From Prorocentrum cordatum (taxonomy: Eukaryota; Sar; Dinophyceae; Prorocentrales; Prorocentraceae), in contig CAUYUJ010000902.1 of the NCBI GenBank assembly GCA_963575745.1, positions 1 to 64,000 on the forward strand: a stretch of 64,000 bases of DNA. The letters are read 5' to 3'. Under the pieces are notes generated by a model. The model searched no databases and was not told the DNA's origin. It saw only the letters and a program-made list of their open reading frames with translations. Below, piece by piece: positions 13,802 to 24,126 of this stretch (within the stretch, counting starts at the first letter, position 1; each line of letters starts with the position of its first letter). The translations under genes and the position numbers were made by a program.

Positions 13802-14479
13802 GCCCCCGAGGTCGGCGGCTGGACGTTCACGGCATCAAGCTCGGGACAGAACTTACCGAGGCAAACTTCGGCAGCAGGGGCGTCGATCTTCTTTCCTTGA
13901 GAGACTGGGGCCCAGTGGGAAGCAATGGCGGCGTTCGAGGCATCTCGAGCAGAAGCGGCCGACCCGATTTTGGATCGTGCCCCCAAGGGCGGCATCTCGC
14001 GGTCGAATGGAGCCCGCGCGATGGCGCGGTGGGCCAGGCGCGGCAGCCGCTTGCGAATCTTGGCGCGTGGGAGCCGACGACGCGCCAGCATTCTCGGCTG
14101 CGCCCAATTCTGCTCGGAGCGATCTCGTCCGCTCCTGAGCGCCCTCGAATTGGCGCTCGCCCAGTCGGCGAGCAAATCCCTGAGCGCGAGCAAAATTGGG
14201 GAAGAGGAGTCGGGGCGCGCGTGCGCCATTTTGACATCCATGAAGACGTTCGGCCAATGTGGGATCTCGTCGCCATGCAGCCGCCGCGATAAAACGAAGT
14301 AGAATGAACTGGGCCTGAGAGGGGGCGGCTCGGAGACCGGGGTGGCGTCCCCGGCATCTGGCACCCTCTCGGAGCACGCGCTTGAAAAGGTCCAAGACGG
14401 GGGGGGGGAGAGAGCTCGCTTGCGTCGAGTGTCGGCCACGTCGTTTCGACGGATCGGGCGAAGTGGGGGCTCTGCAAGA

Positions 14480-14622
14480 GGCGTCGGGGAAACGGTCGTT
14501 CGTCGGCAGCGGGGGGGGGCGATGACGGGGGCTGGCCAGGACAGGGGCGCGATCGGACATGCCACGCTGTTGCAGGGTCTCGGGAAGCTCTCGAACCTCC
14601 GCAACCCCACGAATGGAAATTA

Positions 14623-14654
<32 letters not shown>

Positions 14655-15000
14655 TTTTTAACAGACCAGGAGACGAAGACCCCATCGATCGCCGACGCGC
14701 GGCCCCCGGAGGCGCTGCAGTGCGCGCGGTCGCCAGGGCCCAGCTCGACCATCTGCTTCAAGAGGCGTGCCCGCGGCGATCGCTGCCATCGCTCCCGCTC
14801 GGGCAGCGCAGCGCCGGGCGCGCCGTCGAGTCGGGGAACGCTCGCCGGAGGGCGTCCGCTCGGGAGGGCGAGATCGCCCGAGAGAACCGCCAGGTCGCGC
14901 CCGGGGTCCTGAACAGCTTTCAAAAGCTCCGATTCGATAGCTCCTCCGAGTCTGATGTCCCGAGAGCCCATGTTTATGGATACTGTAGCGGGAGGTGATG
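14480..15000 (-). pseudogene. LINE 1 endonuclease (EEP fold) C-terminal half, broken
   Basis: LINE endonucleases nick target DNA to prime reverse transcription. The minus frame from 14971 contains LAVLSGDLAL, matching the family's GDFN region. It also has RLLKQMVELG, GRASAIDGVFVSW (the conserved S-x-IDxxF) and, at about 14557-14540, SDRAPV, which corresponds to the catalytic SDHxP motif with His replaced by Arg. An upstream frame holds YSIHKHGLSG, resembling the HNxGL segment that precedes it, so a frameshift lies near 14965. The His-to-Arg change and a (TA)n insertion between the IDG and SDRAP motifs argue that it is dead. Family assignment rests on motif order, not on a search. Confidence 0.7.
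14619..14652. repeat. (TA)n microsatellite inside the LINE 1 endonuclease
   Basis: An AT/TA run of about 30 bases is read in the endonuclease frame as alternating Tyr-Ile, between the IDG and SDRAP motifs. Confidence 0.95.
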
Positions 15001-15240
15001 GTGGGGGTCTTATCAGGGCTGCTCAGGGCGGCACCTAAGTTGAACGTGGACCGAAGCGCCCGACCACGAATCGGCACCTTGCGAGATGCAGAAGCACCAG
15101 AACCAGGAAGAGACGAAGGCCTCGGGAAGAGCGCGACCACTCCACCCTCGCTGCTGGAGGGGGAGAAAGACGAGAAGGCAAAGTACTGTGCCCCAGAGAA
15201 GTGTAAAAAGTCCGAAACATTAATGGAAAATCCCGGCAAA

Positions 15241-15360
15241 GCAACCTAACAGCGATGTGTAGGAGCATATCTGGAAGCATTCCCCTTAAGGTTCAGATGA
15301 GAATCCTGTTGTAGAATTCTGCTGTTCTCGCAGTCGTAGTCGCATTCGCGATAGCAGTCG
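15241..15360. other. Spacer between LINE 1 and the hexamer array
   Basis: A short unique stretch containing GCAGTCGTAGTCGCA words that grade into the next array. Confidence 0.4.
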
Positions 15361-16755
15361 CAGTGGCAACGGCAATCGCAGTCACAGCCTCAGCCTCAGC
15401 CTCAGCCTGCCTCAGCCTCAGCCTCAGCCTGCCTCAGCCTGCCTCAGCCTCAGCCTCAGCCTGCTTCAGCCTCAGCATCAGTCTGCCTTCAGCCTCGGCC
15501 TCAGCCTCAGCCTGCCTCAGCCTCAGCCTGCAGCAGCCTCAGCCTCAGCCTCAGCCTGCCTCAGCATCAGCCTGCCTCAGCCTCAGCCTCAGCCTGCCTC
15601 AGCCTCAGCCTCAGCCTGCTTCAGCCTCAGCCTCAGTCTGCCTTCAGCCTCGGCCTCAGCCTCAGCCTGCCTCAGCCTCAGCCTGCATCAGCCTCAGCCT
15701 CAGCCTCAGCCTGCCTCAGCATCAGCCTGCCTCAGCCTCAGCCTCAGCCTGCCTCAGCCTCAGCCTCAGCCTGCTTCAGCCTCAGCCTCAGTCTGCCTTC
15801 AGCCTCGGCCTCAGCCTCAGCCTGCCTCAGCCTCAGCCTGCATCAGCCTCAGCCTCAGCCTCAGCCTGCCTCAGCATCAGCCTGCCTCAGCCTCAGCCTC
15901 AGCCTGCCTCAGCCTCAGCCTCAGCCTGCTTCAGCCTCAGCCTCAGTCTGCCTTCAGCCTCGGCCTCAGCCTCAGCCTGCCTCAGCCTCAGCCTCATCAG
16001 CCTCAGCCTCAGCCTCAGCCTGCCTCAGCATCAGCCTGCCTCAGCCTCAGCCTCAGCCTGCCTCAGCCTCAGCCTCAGCCTGCTTCAGCCTCAGCCTCAG
16101 TCTGCCTTCAGCCTCGGCCTCAGCCTCAGCCTGCCTCAGCCTCAGCCTGCATCAGCCTCAGCCTCAGCCTCAGCCTCAGCATCAGCCTGCCTCAGCCTCA
16201 GCCTCAGCCTGCCTCAGCCTCAGCCTCAGCCTGCTTCAGCCTCAGCCAGTCTGCCTCAGCCTCGGCCTCAGCCTCAGCCTGCCTCAGCCTCAGCCTGCCT
16301 CAGCCTCAGCCTCAGCCTCAGCCTGCCTCAGCCTCAGCCTCAGCCTGCTTCAGCCTCAGCCTCAGTCTGCCTTCAGCCTCGGCCTCAGCTGCCTCAGCCT
16401 CAGCCTGCATCAGCCTCAGCCTCAGCCTCAGCCTCAGCCTGCCTCAGCCTCAGCCTCAGCCTGCCTCAGCCTCAGCCTCAGCCTGCCTCAGCCTCAGCCT
16501 CAGCTGCTTCAGCCTCAGCCTCAGTCTGCCTTCAGCCTCGGCCTCATCCTCAGCGTGCCTCAGCCTCAGCCTGCATCAGCCTCAGCCTCAGCCTCAGCCT
16601 GCCTCAGCATCAGCCTGCCTCAGCCTCAGCCTCAGCCTGCCTCAGCCTCAGCCTCAGCCTGCTTCAGCCTCAGCCTCAGTCTGCCTTCAGCCTCGGCCTT
16701 AGCCTCGGCCTTAGCCTCAGCCTGCCTCAGCCTCAGCATCAGCCTGCCTCAGCAT
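15361..16755 (+). repeat. (CAGCCT)n array with a 155-base higher-order unit
   Basis: The base unit is CAGCCT. A variant CTGCCTTCAGCCTCGGCCTC marks each higher-order unit and occurs at about 15483, 15638, 15793, 15948, 16102, 16367, 16526 and 16681. Spacing is 155 bases for most copies, with a diverged copy near 16251. The frame of more than 400 Ser/Leu/Pro/Gln/Ala residues is a repeat artefact. Confidence 0.95.
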
Positions 16756-17105
16756 TCAAAATGTGGCCCGAGAATGGAGTTCTGGGAACTCGAAGAAAAC
16801 GAAGTGGCCTGCAGTTGGCTCCGGGCATTCAAGATCATGCCCAAGAATGGAGTTCTGGGAACTCGAAGACCACGAAGTGGCCTACAGCTGGCTCCGGGCA
16901 TTCAAAATGTGGCCCGGGAATGGAGTTCTGGGAACTCGAAGAGCACGAAGTGGCCTACAGTTGGCTCCGGGCATTCAAAATGTGGCCCGGGAATGGAGTT
17001 CTGGGAACTCGAAGACCACGAAGTGGCCTACAGTTGGCTCTGGGCATTCAGAATGTGGCCCAGGAATGGAGTCTGGGACCTCGAAGACCACGAAGTGTGT
17101 AACTG
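16752..17105 (+). repeat. 73-base minisatellite, about five copies
   Basis: GCATTCAAAATGTGG-like starts lie at 16752, 16825, 16898, 16971 and 17044, exactly 73 bases apart. Each unit contains GGAATGGAGTTCTGGGAACT and CACGAAGTGGCCTACAGTTG. It follows the hexamer array without a gap. Confidence 0.95.
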
Positions 17106-17113
17106 TTGGCTAA

Positions 17114-17328
17114 AAAAGAATCCCCGGCACCCTCCCCCGGATCGCGCCCAGACCCCCCTGGGGCGTCATGATGCTCTCTTTTGACCCTACTAGAAACCTA
17201 TCAATCTGCACTGCTAGGTAAAAAAAGTTCCTGGCATCCTCCCCCGGATCGCGCCCAGACCCCCCTGGGGCGTCATGATGCTCTCTTTCGACCCTACGAG
17301 AAACCTATCAATCTGCACTGCTAGGTAA
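17114..17328 (+). repeat. 107-base direct duplication
   Basis: Two near-identical units contain CCTCCCCCGGATCGCGCCC, GGGGCGTCATGATGCTCTC and AAACCTATCAATCTGCACTG. The second is offset by 107 bases (17131 and 17238). Confidence 0.95.
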
Positions 17329-17784
17329 AATTGCTACCATGCGTTTCCTGAAGGGCACTAACTCGAAACCCTCGAAGCATAGCATGCAGGCAGTTCTAAT
17401 TCATGGTCCGCGCGCGGGGCTCGCGATGGAACGGCCCGCGCGCGCGTTCCAGGTGCCGAGCGCCATCTCGGGAGCTGCTTCCCCCCCTGCGAGCTCAAGC
17501 CACGCGTCAGAAAAGACCACCGGGGCCCGCGGCAGCGCCGTTCTCGAGCGCGCGGTCGACCGACGGCTCGAGCTCGCCTCGGGGGAGACCCGGCGTCGAG
17601 AGGCGGATGGATCTCCTCGCGCTCCACCAGCGGATTCTCATCCACCCTCGGCGCGATGCAAACCGATGGTTCCCACGCAACCCCGATGACGCCCGTCGCC
17701 CTGTCCACGAAGAAATTCTCGTTCGGCCGCGCCTATGAGATGATCTCGCGGATCTGTTTCGCGAGGACCCCCCGCATGCAAAGA
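17329..17784. other. Unassigned GC-rich stretch
   Basis: No gene was recognised, although open frames exist on both strands. Confidence 0.4.
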
Positions 17785-17786
17785 AA

Positions 17787-17788
17787 GA

Positions 17789-17848
<60 letters not shown>
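17787..17848. repeat. (TA)n microsatellite
   Basis: About 60 bases of TA dinucleotides. Confidence 0.97.
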
Positions 17849-17850
<2 letters not shown>

Positions 17851-18050
17851 CGCCGGCCCCCTTGTGGGGCCACCAGGCTGTAGGACCGTGATTCGCAGTT
17901 TCCTGTACCAGTTGTAGCTTGTAGTTTCCAGTGTTACAGTTCTGCTTCTTGCTGGTTACTGTAACTAGTTGATTAACCGCGCGAGGGGGGGGAGGCCCAA
18001 ACGGAATTTTTAGCACCCCCTGGGCGCGTTGTCTGAATTGCTCGGGGGGC

Positions 18051-18366
18051 TCGAAATCGACACCCCTCACGCAGATCCGCGGGGTCAGGGTCCAAAAACA
18101 CAGGGGATTTGCCACATTTCTGAAATTCGGTGCCACCCCTCACGCAGATCCGCGGGTCAGGGTCCAAAAACACAAGGGATTTGCCACATTTCTGAAATTC
18201 GGTGCCACCCCTCACGCAGATCCGCGGGGTCAGGGTCCAAAAACACAGGGGATTTGCCACATTTCTGAAATTCGGTGCCACCCCTCACGCAGATCCGCGG
18301 GGTCAGGGTCCAAAAACACAGGGGATTTGCCACATTTCTGAAATTCGGTGCCACCCCTCACGCACA
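18051..18366 (+). repeat. Second 73-base minisatellite, just over four copies
   Basis: CACCCCTCACGCAGATCCGC starts at 18061, 18134, 18206, 18279 and 18352 (periods 73, 72, 73, 73). Units are almost identical and contain GGTCAGGGTCCAAAAACACA and GGGATTTGCCACATTTCTG. The sequence is unrelated to the 73-base array at 16752. A solitary fragment of this unit, with TTCGACACCCCTCACG, lies at about 49913. Confidence 0.97.
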
Positions 18367-18635
18367 TCAATCGCAAGGCGTGGTAACCCAAACTGCGAGT
18401 ACTCCCTCGGCCCTTTAATCCCAAGGTGTGGTAACCAAGCTCGTAAACCATACACGTCTTACCAATCGCCCTGTGTGGTAACCCCTCTTGTGATCAGTTG
18501 GTTTTGCCGATTGCGAATCGGCCTCGCATGAAGTTCCGATACTGCTGCACGACAGCGCCAAAGCCTCATGACTTAGCTCTTCCATGGCCCATTCTCCGAG
18601 AGAGGGGGCCGGCGGCAGGGGGCGAAGCCCTTACG

Positions 18636-18637
<2 letters not shown>
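18367..18637. other. Unassigned stretch with short GTGGTAACC repeats
   Basis: The word TGTGGTAACC or CGTGGTAACC appears three times (about 18380, 18427 and 18474, roughly 47 bases apart). No gene was seen. Confidence 0.5.
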
Positions 18638-18711
<74 letters not shown>

Positions 18712-18712
18712 A
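18638..18712. repeat. (TA)n then (TG)n microsatellite
   Basis: About 55 bases of TA followed by about 18 of TG. It abuts the left edge of the 18716 duplication. Confidence 0.97.
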
Positions 18713-18715
18713 TTG

Positions 18716-18985
18716 CAAGAGCGCGGGGCAATGTTCTTCGGCGCCATCGCCGCCTCGGCCCGCGCGGGCGCATTCTCGACCTGCCACCTCGCGCAGCCGC
18801 CGGGGCAACCCCGCCGGCCAGGCCGTCGGGGCAACCCCGCGAGCCGCTGGGGCGCGGAACCAAAACGTTGGGACAACCCCGCAGGCGCCGAGGCAGTCGC
18901 GGCCGCATTCAGGCGGGAGGCAAAAAGAAACCCAGCTTAGCCGCGAGCTGTTCCACCTCTGCCCTGGACCTTTCCGACCACCGCA
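18716..18985 (+). repeat. Segmental duplication, copy 1
   Basis: Aligned with 19998-20275 in direct orientation, with shared blocks such as CGGCCCGCGCGGGCGCATTC, CAGGCCGTCGGGGCAACCC and CAACCCCGCAGGCGCCGAG. Read on the minus strand, both copies form the tail of a Gly/Arg/Ala-rich frame. Confidence 0.75.
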
Positions 18986-19057
18986 CCCTCGCCGGGCCCC
19001 TCCTCCGACGACGGGAAGGATGGCGGGAAATGCTTTGCGGGGCCAGCTAAAGGGGGG
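18986..19057. other. Spacer
   Basis: No recognised content. Confidence 0.3.
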
Positions 19058-19160
19058 AAACATCGACCTGGAATCGGCGGCAGTGAAACCCCGATAGCAA
19101 AACCGCGCCCCCCAGGCGAGGTGGGAAAGGAGCGATCGAGGGTCGATGCGTCCCCCTTTG
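19058..19160 (+). repeat. ATCGGCGAT dispersed family, copy 2 (diverged)
   Basis: CATCGACCTGGAATCGGCGG, CCCCGATAGCAAAACCG and GGGTCGATGCGTCCCCC follow the order seen in the 59358, 61665 and 62410 copies. Confidence 0.55.
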
Positions 19161-19997
19161 ATCTTATCCCCCCGCGCGGTTGCACCCGGCCCGGAAGATC
19201 CTGGTCGTCTGGCCTTCGGGCCGCAGCTCGGGCCCCCAACGCGCGTTCGGAACGATGCGGGCGCCCCTCTGGGACGCTCTCGGCGATGCGCGGCTGCTGG
19301 AAGGAACTCCGATGATATAAATAATCGAGACCCGAAAAAACACACGAAATCTCGAAGCACGAACCTCGAACCCCCCCCACCCAGAGGCAGGTTCCAATCG
19401 CGTCGTGGCAGCCACAGCGCTGGTTTCTGACGCCGCGCGGGTCGTTCCACCTTGAACGATCAGCGGCCTTTCGATCGCGCGATCGTTCCACGCTGCGCAA
19501 TTCTGGGCCACCGGCGACGTTCAACCTTGAGCGCCCGCGCTGGGCATGCACCCGCGTCGACGCGACGCGGACCCCCCGCAAACCTGGCCCTGACCGCAGG
19601 AAACCAATCAGAAAGGGAGGGGGGGGGGGGGGCGAAGCCGAATCCGAACAAAATCGGCCCGCAAACCCCTCGCGCGGACCATCGGGCTCAATCGTTCACC
19701 ATGGATCCACGCTCGACGGCCCCGCGGCCCGAAAACGGCCCACGGAGGTCAAAACGACAATAATAAACCCGACGGTTGGACCCCACATGAAACTCCTCTC
19801 CGCTAATCTGGAAATGCCCCTCGCCGTCGTCCTCGCGATTTGCGAGGCGCCCTTCCTGCCCCCCCTGCGCAATTCTCTCCCTCGCCCTGGCGCAAGCCCC
19901 CCCCCGCCCCCAGCGCCGCCCCCTCCTCGCCACCTCTTGTAGGGAAAAACGGTCACATATTGCTGTTTTGATTATTTACTCCCCCCTTACTTTTGCA
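19161..19997. other. Unassigned GC-rich stretch
   Basis: No gene was recognised. A G-run of about 15 bases lies near 19618. Confidence 0.4.
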
Positions 19998-20275
19998 TGA
20001 GCGGGCGCGAACGTTTCTCGGCGCCCTCGGCGCCCTCGCCGCCCCGGCCCGCGCGGGCGCATTCTCGACCGGCCGCCTCGCGCGGCGGCCGTCGGGGCAG
20101 CCCCGCCAGCCAGGCCGTCGGGGCAACCCTGCGAGCCGCCCGGGCGCGGAGCAAGCCGCTGAGGCAACCCCGCAGGCGCCGAGCTAGTCGCGGCAGCACT
20201 CAGGCAGGAGGCAGCACGAAGCCCAGCTCTGCCGCGAGCTGCTCCGCCTCTGCCCTGGAGCTCTCCGCTCCCGCG
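19998..20275 (+). repeat. Segmental duplication, copy 2
   Basis: The second copy of the 18716-18985 block, about 1.28 kb further on and in the same orientation. It forms the 3' tail of the minus-strand coding remnant listed next. Confidence 0.75.
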
Positions 20276-20339
20276 TCGAATTTCTGGAGCGGCCCGCGGG
20301 GGCGCGGGCGGCCCGCCCCCCGGGAGCCCCCGCGGGGGC

Positions 20340-21265
20340 GGCTGCATGATCAGCGCGTTCTGCACGCGCGTGGCGCTGGAGAACATGACGCAGAGACGCA
20401 ACCGCCACGGGTCGTCCGACATGCCCGCGCGGCCAGCGCCCTCGCCCCTCGCGCAGTCGATGGCGACGCCCTCGGCATGGAGGCGAGGCTGGACGCGCGC
20501 GCCAGTGCACCCCGAGCGGCGCGCGACGTGCGATCCCGCGTTTTGGCGCGCGAGCTCCTGCTCGCTGGGCCCGAGCGCGAGCAGGCTGGCCGTCGTCGTC
20601 GGCGCCTTCGGCGCCCTGTCGCACAGCTCGGCGAAATCCTGGTACATCGGAGACTCCTTGCAACCGTGCACTTGCAGCCGTATTCCCCGCGGCAGGAAGC
20701 GGAGGCGACAGACCAGGCCTGCCCGGCATTCCTTGCGCCGCTGCTCGTCGTCGGGGTAGTACTCGAATGACACGACGGTGGCCCGTTGCTCCTGCGCGAT
20801 CACACCTTCTTCGTCAATACTTCCTGCAATGCCGTGAATCGCACCTCCGTGCCGACGTGGGCCGATGAGACGCCGTGGATGTCCTCTGTCGTGCATGTTA
20901 CATGTTCAGAACGTTCAGGAAGCGCCAACCCGCGTCGGGATCGCCCTGGATCGTGTTGCACAAGTCCACGGCCTGCAAGATAAAGAGGGGCATGCCCAGA
21001 CGCCGCGCGTCGCGACGAGCGCGCGCGTTGACCCAACTCGCCAGCGCCCCCCAGTATATGCCCATGCCGTAGCCGAGCCGAAAAATCTAGCTGGCGCCGA
21101 AGGTCCAGGCCTTCGGCGCCAGCTATGGTGGGAAGGACCTCGCACGTGCAGCCCAAGAACGTGATCAGGAGGTCCCCAGGCTCGAAGCGCTTCGTGCCCT
21201 TCGATGGCACGCTGGTGTTGCATCTGTACCGTCTGCGGTTCAGCGTACTTGTACGATCAGTCGAC
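20340..21265 (-). pseudogene. Unrecognised protein-coding remnant split by a hairpin
   Basis: Three minus-strand blocks have the look of normal protein, though I cannot name the family. The first (about 21240-21127) contains RFEPGDLLITFLGCTCEVLP. The second (about 21086-20900) contains GYGMGIYWGALASWVNARAR and LFILQAVDLCNTIQGDPDAG, and ends WRFLNVLNM then a stop. The third (about 20800-20350) contains TVVSFEYYPDDEQRRKE, VCRLRFLPRGIRLQVHGC and DPWRLRLCVMFSSATRVQN. A perfect 38-base palindrome lies between the first two exactly where the frame changes. A second frame change near 20900 is unexplained. It could be a degenerate retrocopy or an exon series. No start, stop or leader was found. Confidence 0.5.
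21088..21125. repeat. Perfect hairpin, 16-base arms
   Basis: The arms TAGCTGGCGCCGAAGG and CCTTCGGCGCCAGCTA flank a six-base loop. It sits inside the coding remnant at a frame switch and looks like a small palindromic insertion. Confidence 0.9.
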
Positions 21266-21539
21266 GATCGGTTACCACCAGCGGTCCGGAGACACAAGGT
21301 GATCCCTGCCCCCGATTCGACCGAGGATGGGTTACCGCCCCCGCCCCGGACACGAGAGATTACACCTGCGCCCGGGTCAGCTCCTCAAACGCCCTTTGTG
21401 TCCTACGCTAGTGCGGAACCACGAGAATTCCCTATTTCGGGGACGCGTGCCACTGACAGGAACAAATTTGCCGACGACCATCTCGGCATACAACGCTCGG
21501 GTTGCCAACGCCCGCCTGAAACGCCCACCACTTTAAGGC
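21266..21539. other. Unassigned stretch
   Basis: A short two-copy repeat (GGTTACCNCC-GNCCGGANAC-GAG, about 21270 and 21329) is visible. No gene was seen. Confidence 0.4.
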
Positions 21540-22138
21540 TTCAGGAGCCCAAGCGCGACGACAACTACAAGTTTCCGATGACCCGCTCGGATGGATGATA
21601 TGAAACGCGTGCCCCATAAAGGGAGGAGGTCCCGCTTGAGACTCCTTCGCAATTCACTCACAGACGAGGCACCCGCCCGATACTTCCGCAATGTCCGCCC
21701 GACACTTCAGGAGCCCAAAAATTACAACTGTTACAAATTTCCGATGACCCGCTCGGATGAATAATCGGATCAGCGGGCCCATAAGGAACAAGCTCCCGCG
21801 TGAGAGTTCCTCGCAATTCACTCACAGACGAAGCTTCCGTCTGATCCTTCCCGAGTATTCAGGTTTCAGCAGCCCAAAGGCGACGACACATAAATAATCT
21901 GCGGGCCCCAGAAGGAAGAGGTTCCAGCATGACGTCCTCGCATTTCGCTCACGTTCGAGGCTGCCGCCTGATATTTCTTCCATATTCAAGCCCAAGGAGC
22001 CCACAAGTGACGACAAACACATGTTCCCGATGACCCGCTAAGATTCGTACAAGATGGGCGGGCCCATAAAGAAGGGTTCCAGCTTGAGACCTCCTCGCAA
22101 GTAACTCACAGACGAAGATCCCGCCTTGGACTCCTCAA
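21540..22138 (+). repeat. Tandem repeat, unit about 160 bases, about four diverged copies
   Basis: CGCAATTCACTCACAGACGA or close variants lie at about 21648, 21810, 21938 and 22096. GATGACCCGCTCGGATG lies at about 21578 and 21743, with a variant near 22028. The units also share GGGCCCATAA and a CTTCAGGAGCCCAA word. Confidence 0.8.
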
Positions 22139-22470
22139 GATGATTGCATGAGTGTGTGAATTTGCCACTTAATAGTTTGCGACTTCACCGCTTCCGTAAA
22201 ACAAATTCTTGGAAGTGGAAACGGCGGGAACGGGAACGAGCAAAACACGGCGACGGAACCGGCAAACAGACGGCCGGCAAACAAACGGCGTCAAAACAGG
22301 TAACAAAAACAGCAAAACGAAAACGGTTAAAAATAGCCCTGTCGCTTCTTGTGCCCACAAAGATGTGTGAGTGTGTGAGTGCGTTTGTGTGTAAGTGTGA
22401 CTGTGGGAATGATGTCGAAGAGGATGGTGGGAATGATGATCAGTGGGCGCGTGAGCGAGTGAGTAACTGA
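22139..22470. other. Unassigned stretch
   Basis: AAACGGC and GTGTGAGTG short repeats. No gene was recognised. Confidence 0.4.
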
Positions 22471-22592
22471 TTGATGGTGAACATGCTGATGATAATGATG
22501 ATGGTGATGATGAAGAATAAGAAAACGAAGATGATGATAAAGATGATGATGATGATGCTGATGATGATGATGATGCTGACGACGATGATGAC
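22471..22592 (+). repeat. (GAT)n microsatellite
   Basis: GAT-rich triplets with interruptions, followed by four TGTTCC hexamers (22602-22625). Confidence 0.9.
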
Positions 22593-22629
22593 GTGGGTGG
22601 GTTCCTGTTCCTGTTCCTGTTCCTGCGCG

Positions 22630-23448
22630 GGGCGTCCAGAGAAAACAAAAAACTCACTTAGGATGTGGGGAAAAAAACCTTCCCGAACCTGGCGCCTCGA
22701 AGCTGACCGCACTTCCTGCCGACCAGAACCAATTCGAGGCCACATCATACCCCCAGCGGGCTCCAACGTCAAGCCTCGAACCCCGCAGACGTCACCCCTG
22801 GCCCCCCCGCGAGGGATCGCTATCACGCGCACGGTCTCCCCAATTTTGGGAATCGCATGCAAGAAGCGGGCCAGCGGCGACACATCGCGCGCTATCTTTG
22901 CGATGCCAACCGCAATTTGGCCCCCGACCCCCCCCGCAGTCGCGCGGCGCGGCCGGCGCGCGCCTGGTCGCCCCAGCACGACCGATCCTCGGCGGCCCCG
23001 CTCGACAGGGGAGCCGCCGCCGCCGCCGAGAGGGCGGGGGAGGGGGAGAGGGGGGGCAGGAAGTTGGGGGGATGGGCGAAGAGGACGACGAAGAGGAGGA
23101 GAAGGAGGAGGAGGAACAGAAGGAAGAGAACCATTGCAAGCCCAGGACGCGCCAACGACATTGCAACAAAACCTCCCTCCAAGATTCCGTTTTCGCAGGC
23201 CCCTACAAGGGTTCATTCTCACTGATGGAAGTGCCCCGTTGGAAAACAACCGTTTGAAAATCCGAAACGATGCCAAAACACCACGCATGGGAACTCAACG
23301 ACGCGAATCACCACCACTGCTGTTTCTAGAAATCCTCGACCGCGCCAGATAACCAATCCTGAGAAAACAACACCGCGACTCAACATGTTGCACCCTAACA
23401 TTCCGACAGAATAACAAAACAACTGTTCCTGAGGGGGGCACGAGGGCG
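22630..23448. other. Unassigned stretch
   Basis: G-rich, with a GAGGAGGA tract near 23080-23125. Open frames exist but none reads as a recognisable protein. Confidence 0.4.
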
Positions 23449-23454
23449 GAGGAC

Positions 23455-23560
23455 GTAGGAGGAGGAGGGGGAGGAGGAGGAGGAGGAGGAGGAGGAGGAG
23501 GAGGAGGAGCAGCAGCAGCAGCAGCAGGAGGAGCAGGAGGACGAAGAGGACGAGGGAGAA
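23455..23560 (+). repeat. (GGA)n / (GCA)n microsatellite
   Basis: A GGA run with a short AGC block. Confidence 0.93.
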
Positions 23561-24049
23561 AGCGGAGAGGGGAGGAGGAGATCCGGGCGGCCTTTCACAG
23601 CCAGCAGCCTCGCGCGTCCTCGAAGGCATGCAGCTGATACTGGCGCCTCGCTCGCGCTCGCCTCGCGAGCCAGCGCGGTACCGCCGTGCTCGGCATGACC
23701 GGGCTGAATCGCGGGTGCTGCTGAGGATCGGCCACGCCAGCCGCTTCCTCGCGGCATACGACAATGCGCAACAATCACAACCACATCCATTCGCTGAGGA
23801 GACGGGCCACATGGCAAGGGCGTTTGGACCTGGTTGGACTTGCTACAGTGGTCAGCGAGTGGACGGACATCTCTTGCGATGTTCATCGTATGATGCGTTC
23901 CCGGATCGACGTCGACCTAGTGCATGTCGTGGCGCGTTGCCCAAAGCCAGACCTGGTCGAATTCGTCCAACCACGACCGTCGGTTAGAGCAGGGAGTCGA
24001 CAGAATGGCTCACAAGGTGTTCGATCGCGCGGTGCCAACTCTCCATCGT
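23561..24049. other. Unassigned stretch
   Basis: No gene was recognised. Confidence 0.4.
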
Positions 24050-24126
24050 AGTGGCCCCGCCAGAAGATCACACAGCCCAGCGCCAATCATGAGACCAGTT
24101 CGTCCCCAGGCGCTTGCGATGGCCGC

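Larger units (their letters stand above)
11650..15240 (-). mobile_element. Decayed non-LTR retrotransposon (LINE 1)
   Basis: Read on the minus strand, a single element shows an apurinic-type endonuclease C-terminal half (about 15000-14480), a linker, a reverse transcriptase (about 13790-12968), the region after the RT (about 12850-12200) and a terminal zinc knuckle (about 12010-11900). The order is that of dinoflagellate LINE second ORFs. The reading frame shifts several times and stops occur, so no full-length protein is possible. The endonuclease N-terminal half was not found, so the copy looks 5'-truncated or too decayed to follow. A (TA)n tract sits inside the endonuclease, and the 3' end runs into the giant ACT microsatellite. 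Confidence 0.8.

Noticed and set aside
15363-17102. A 579-codon Ser/Leu/Pro/Gln frame
   Set aside because: It is entirely the translation of the CAGCCT array and the following 73-base minisatellite.
16752-18366. CRISPR-like regular spacing
   Set aside because: The 73-base units are continuous tandem copies without unique spacers, and the context is eukaryotic.
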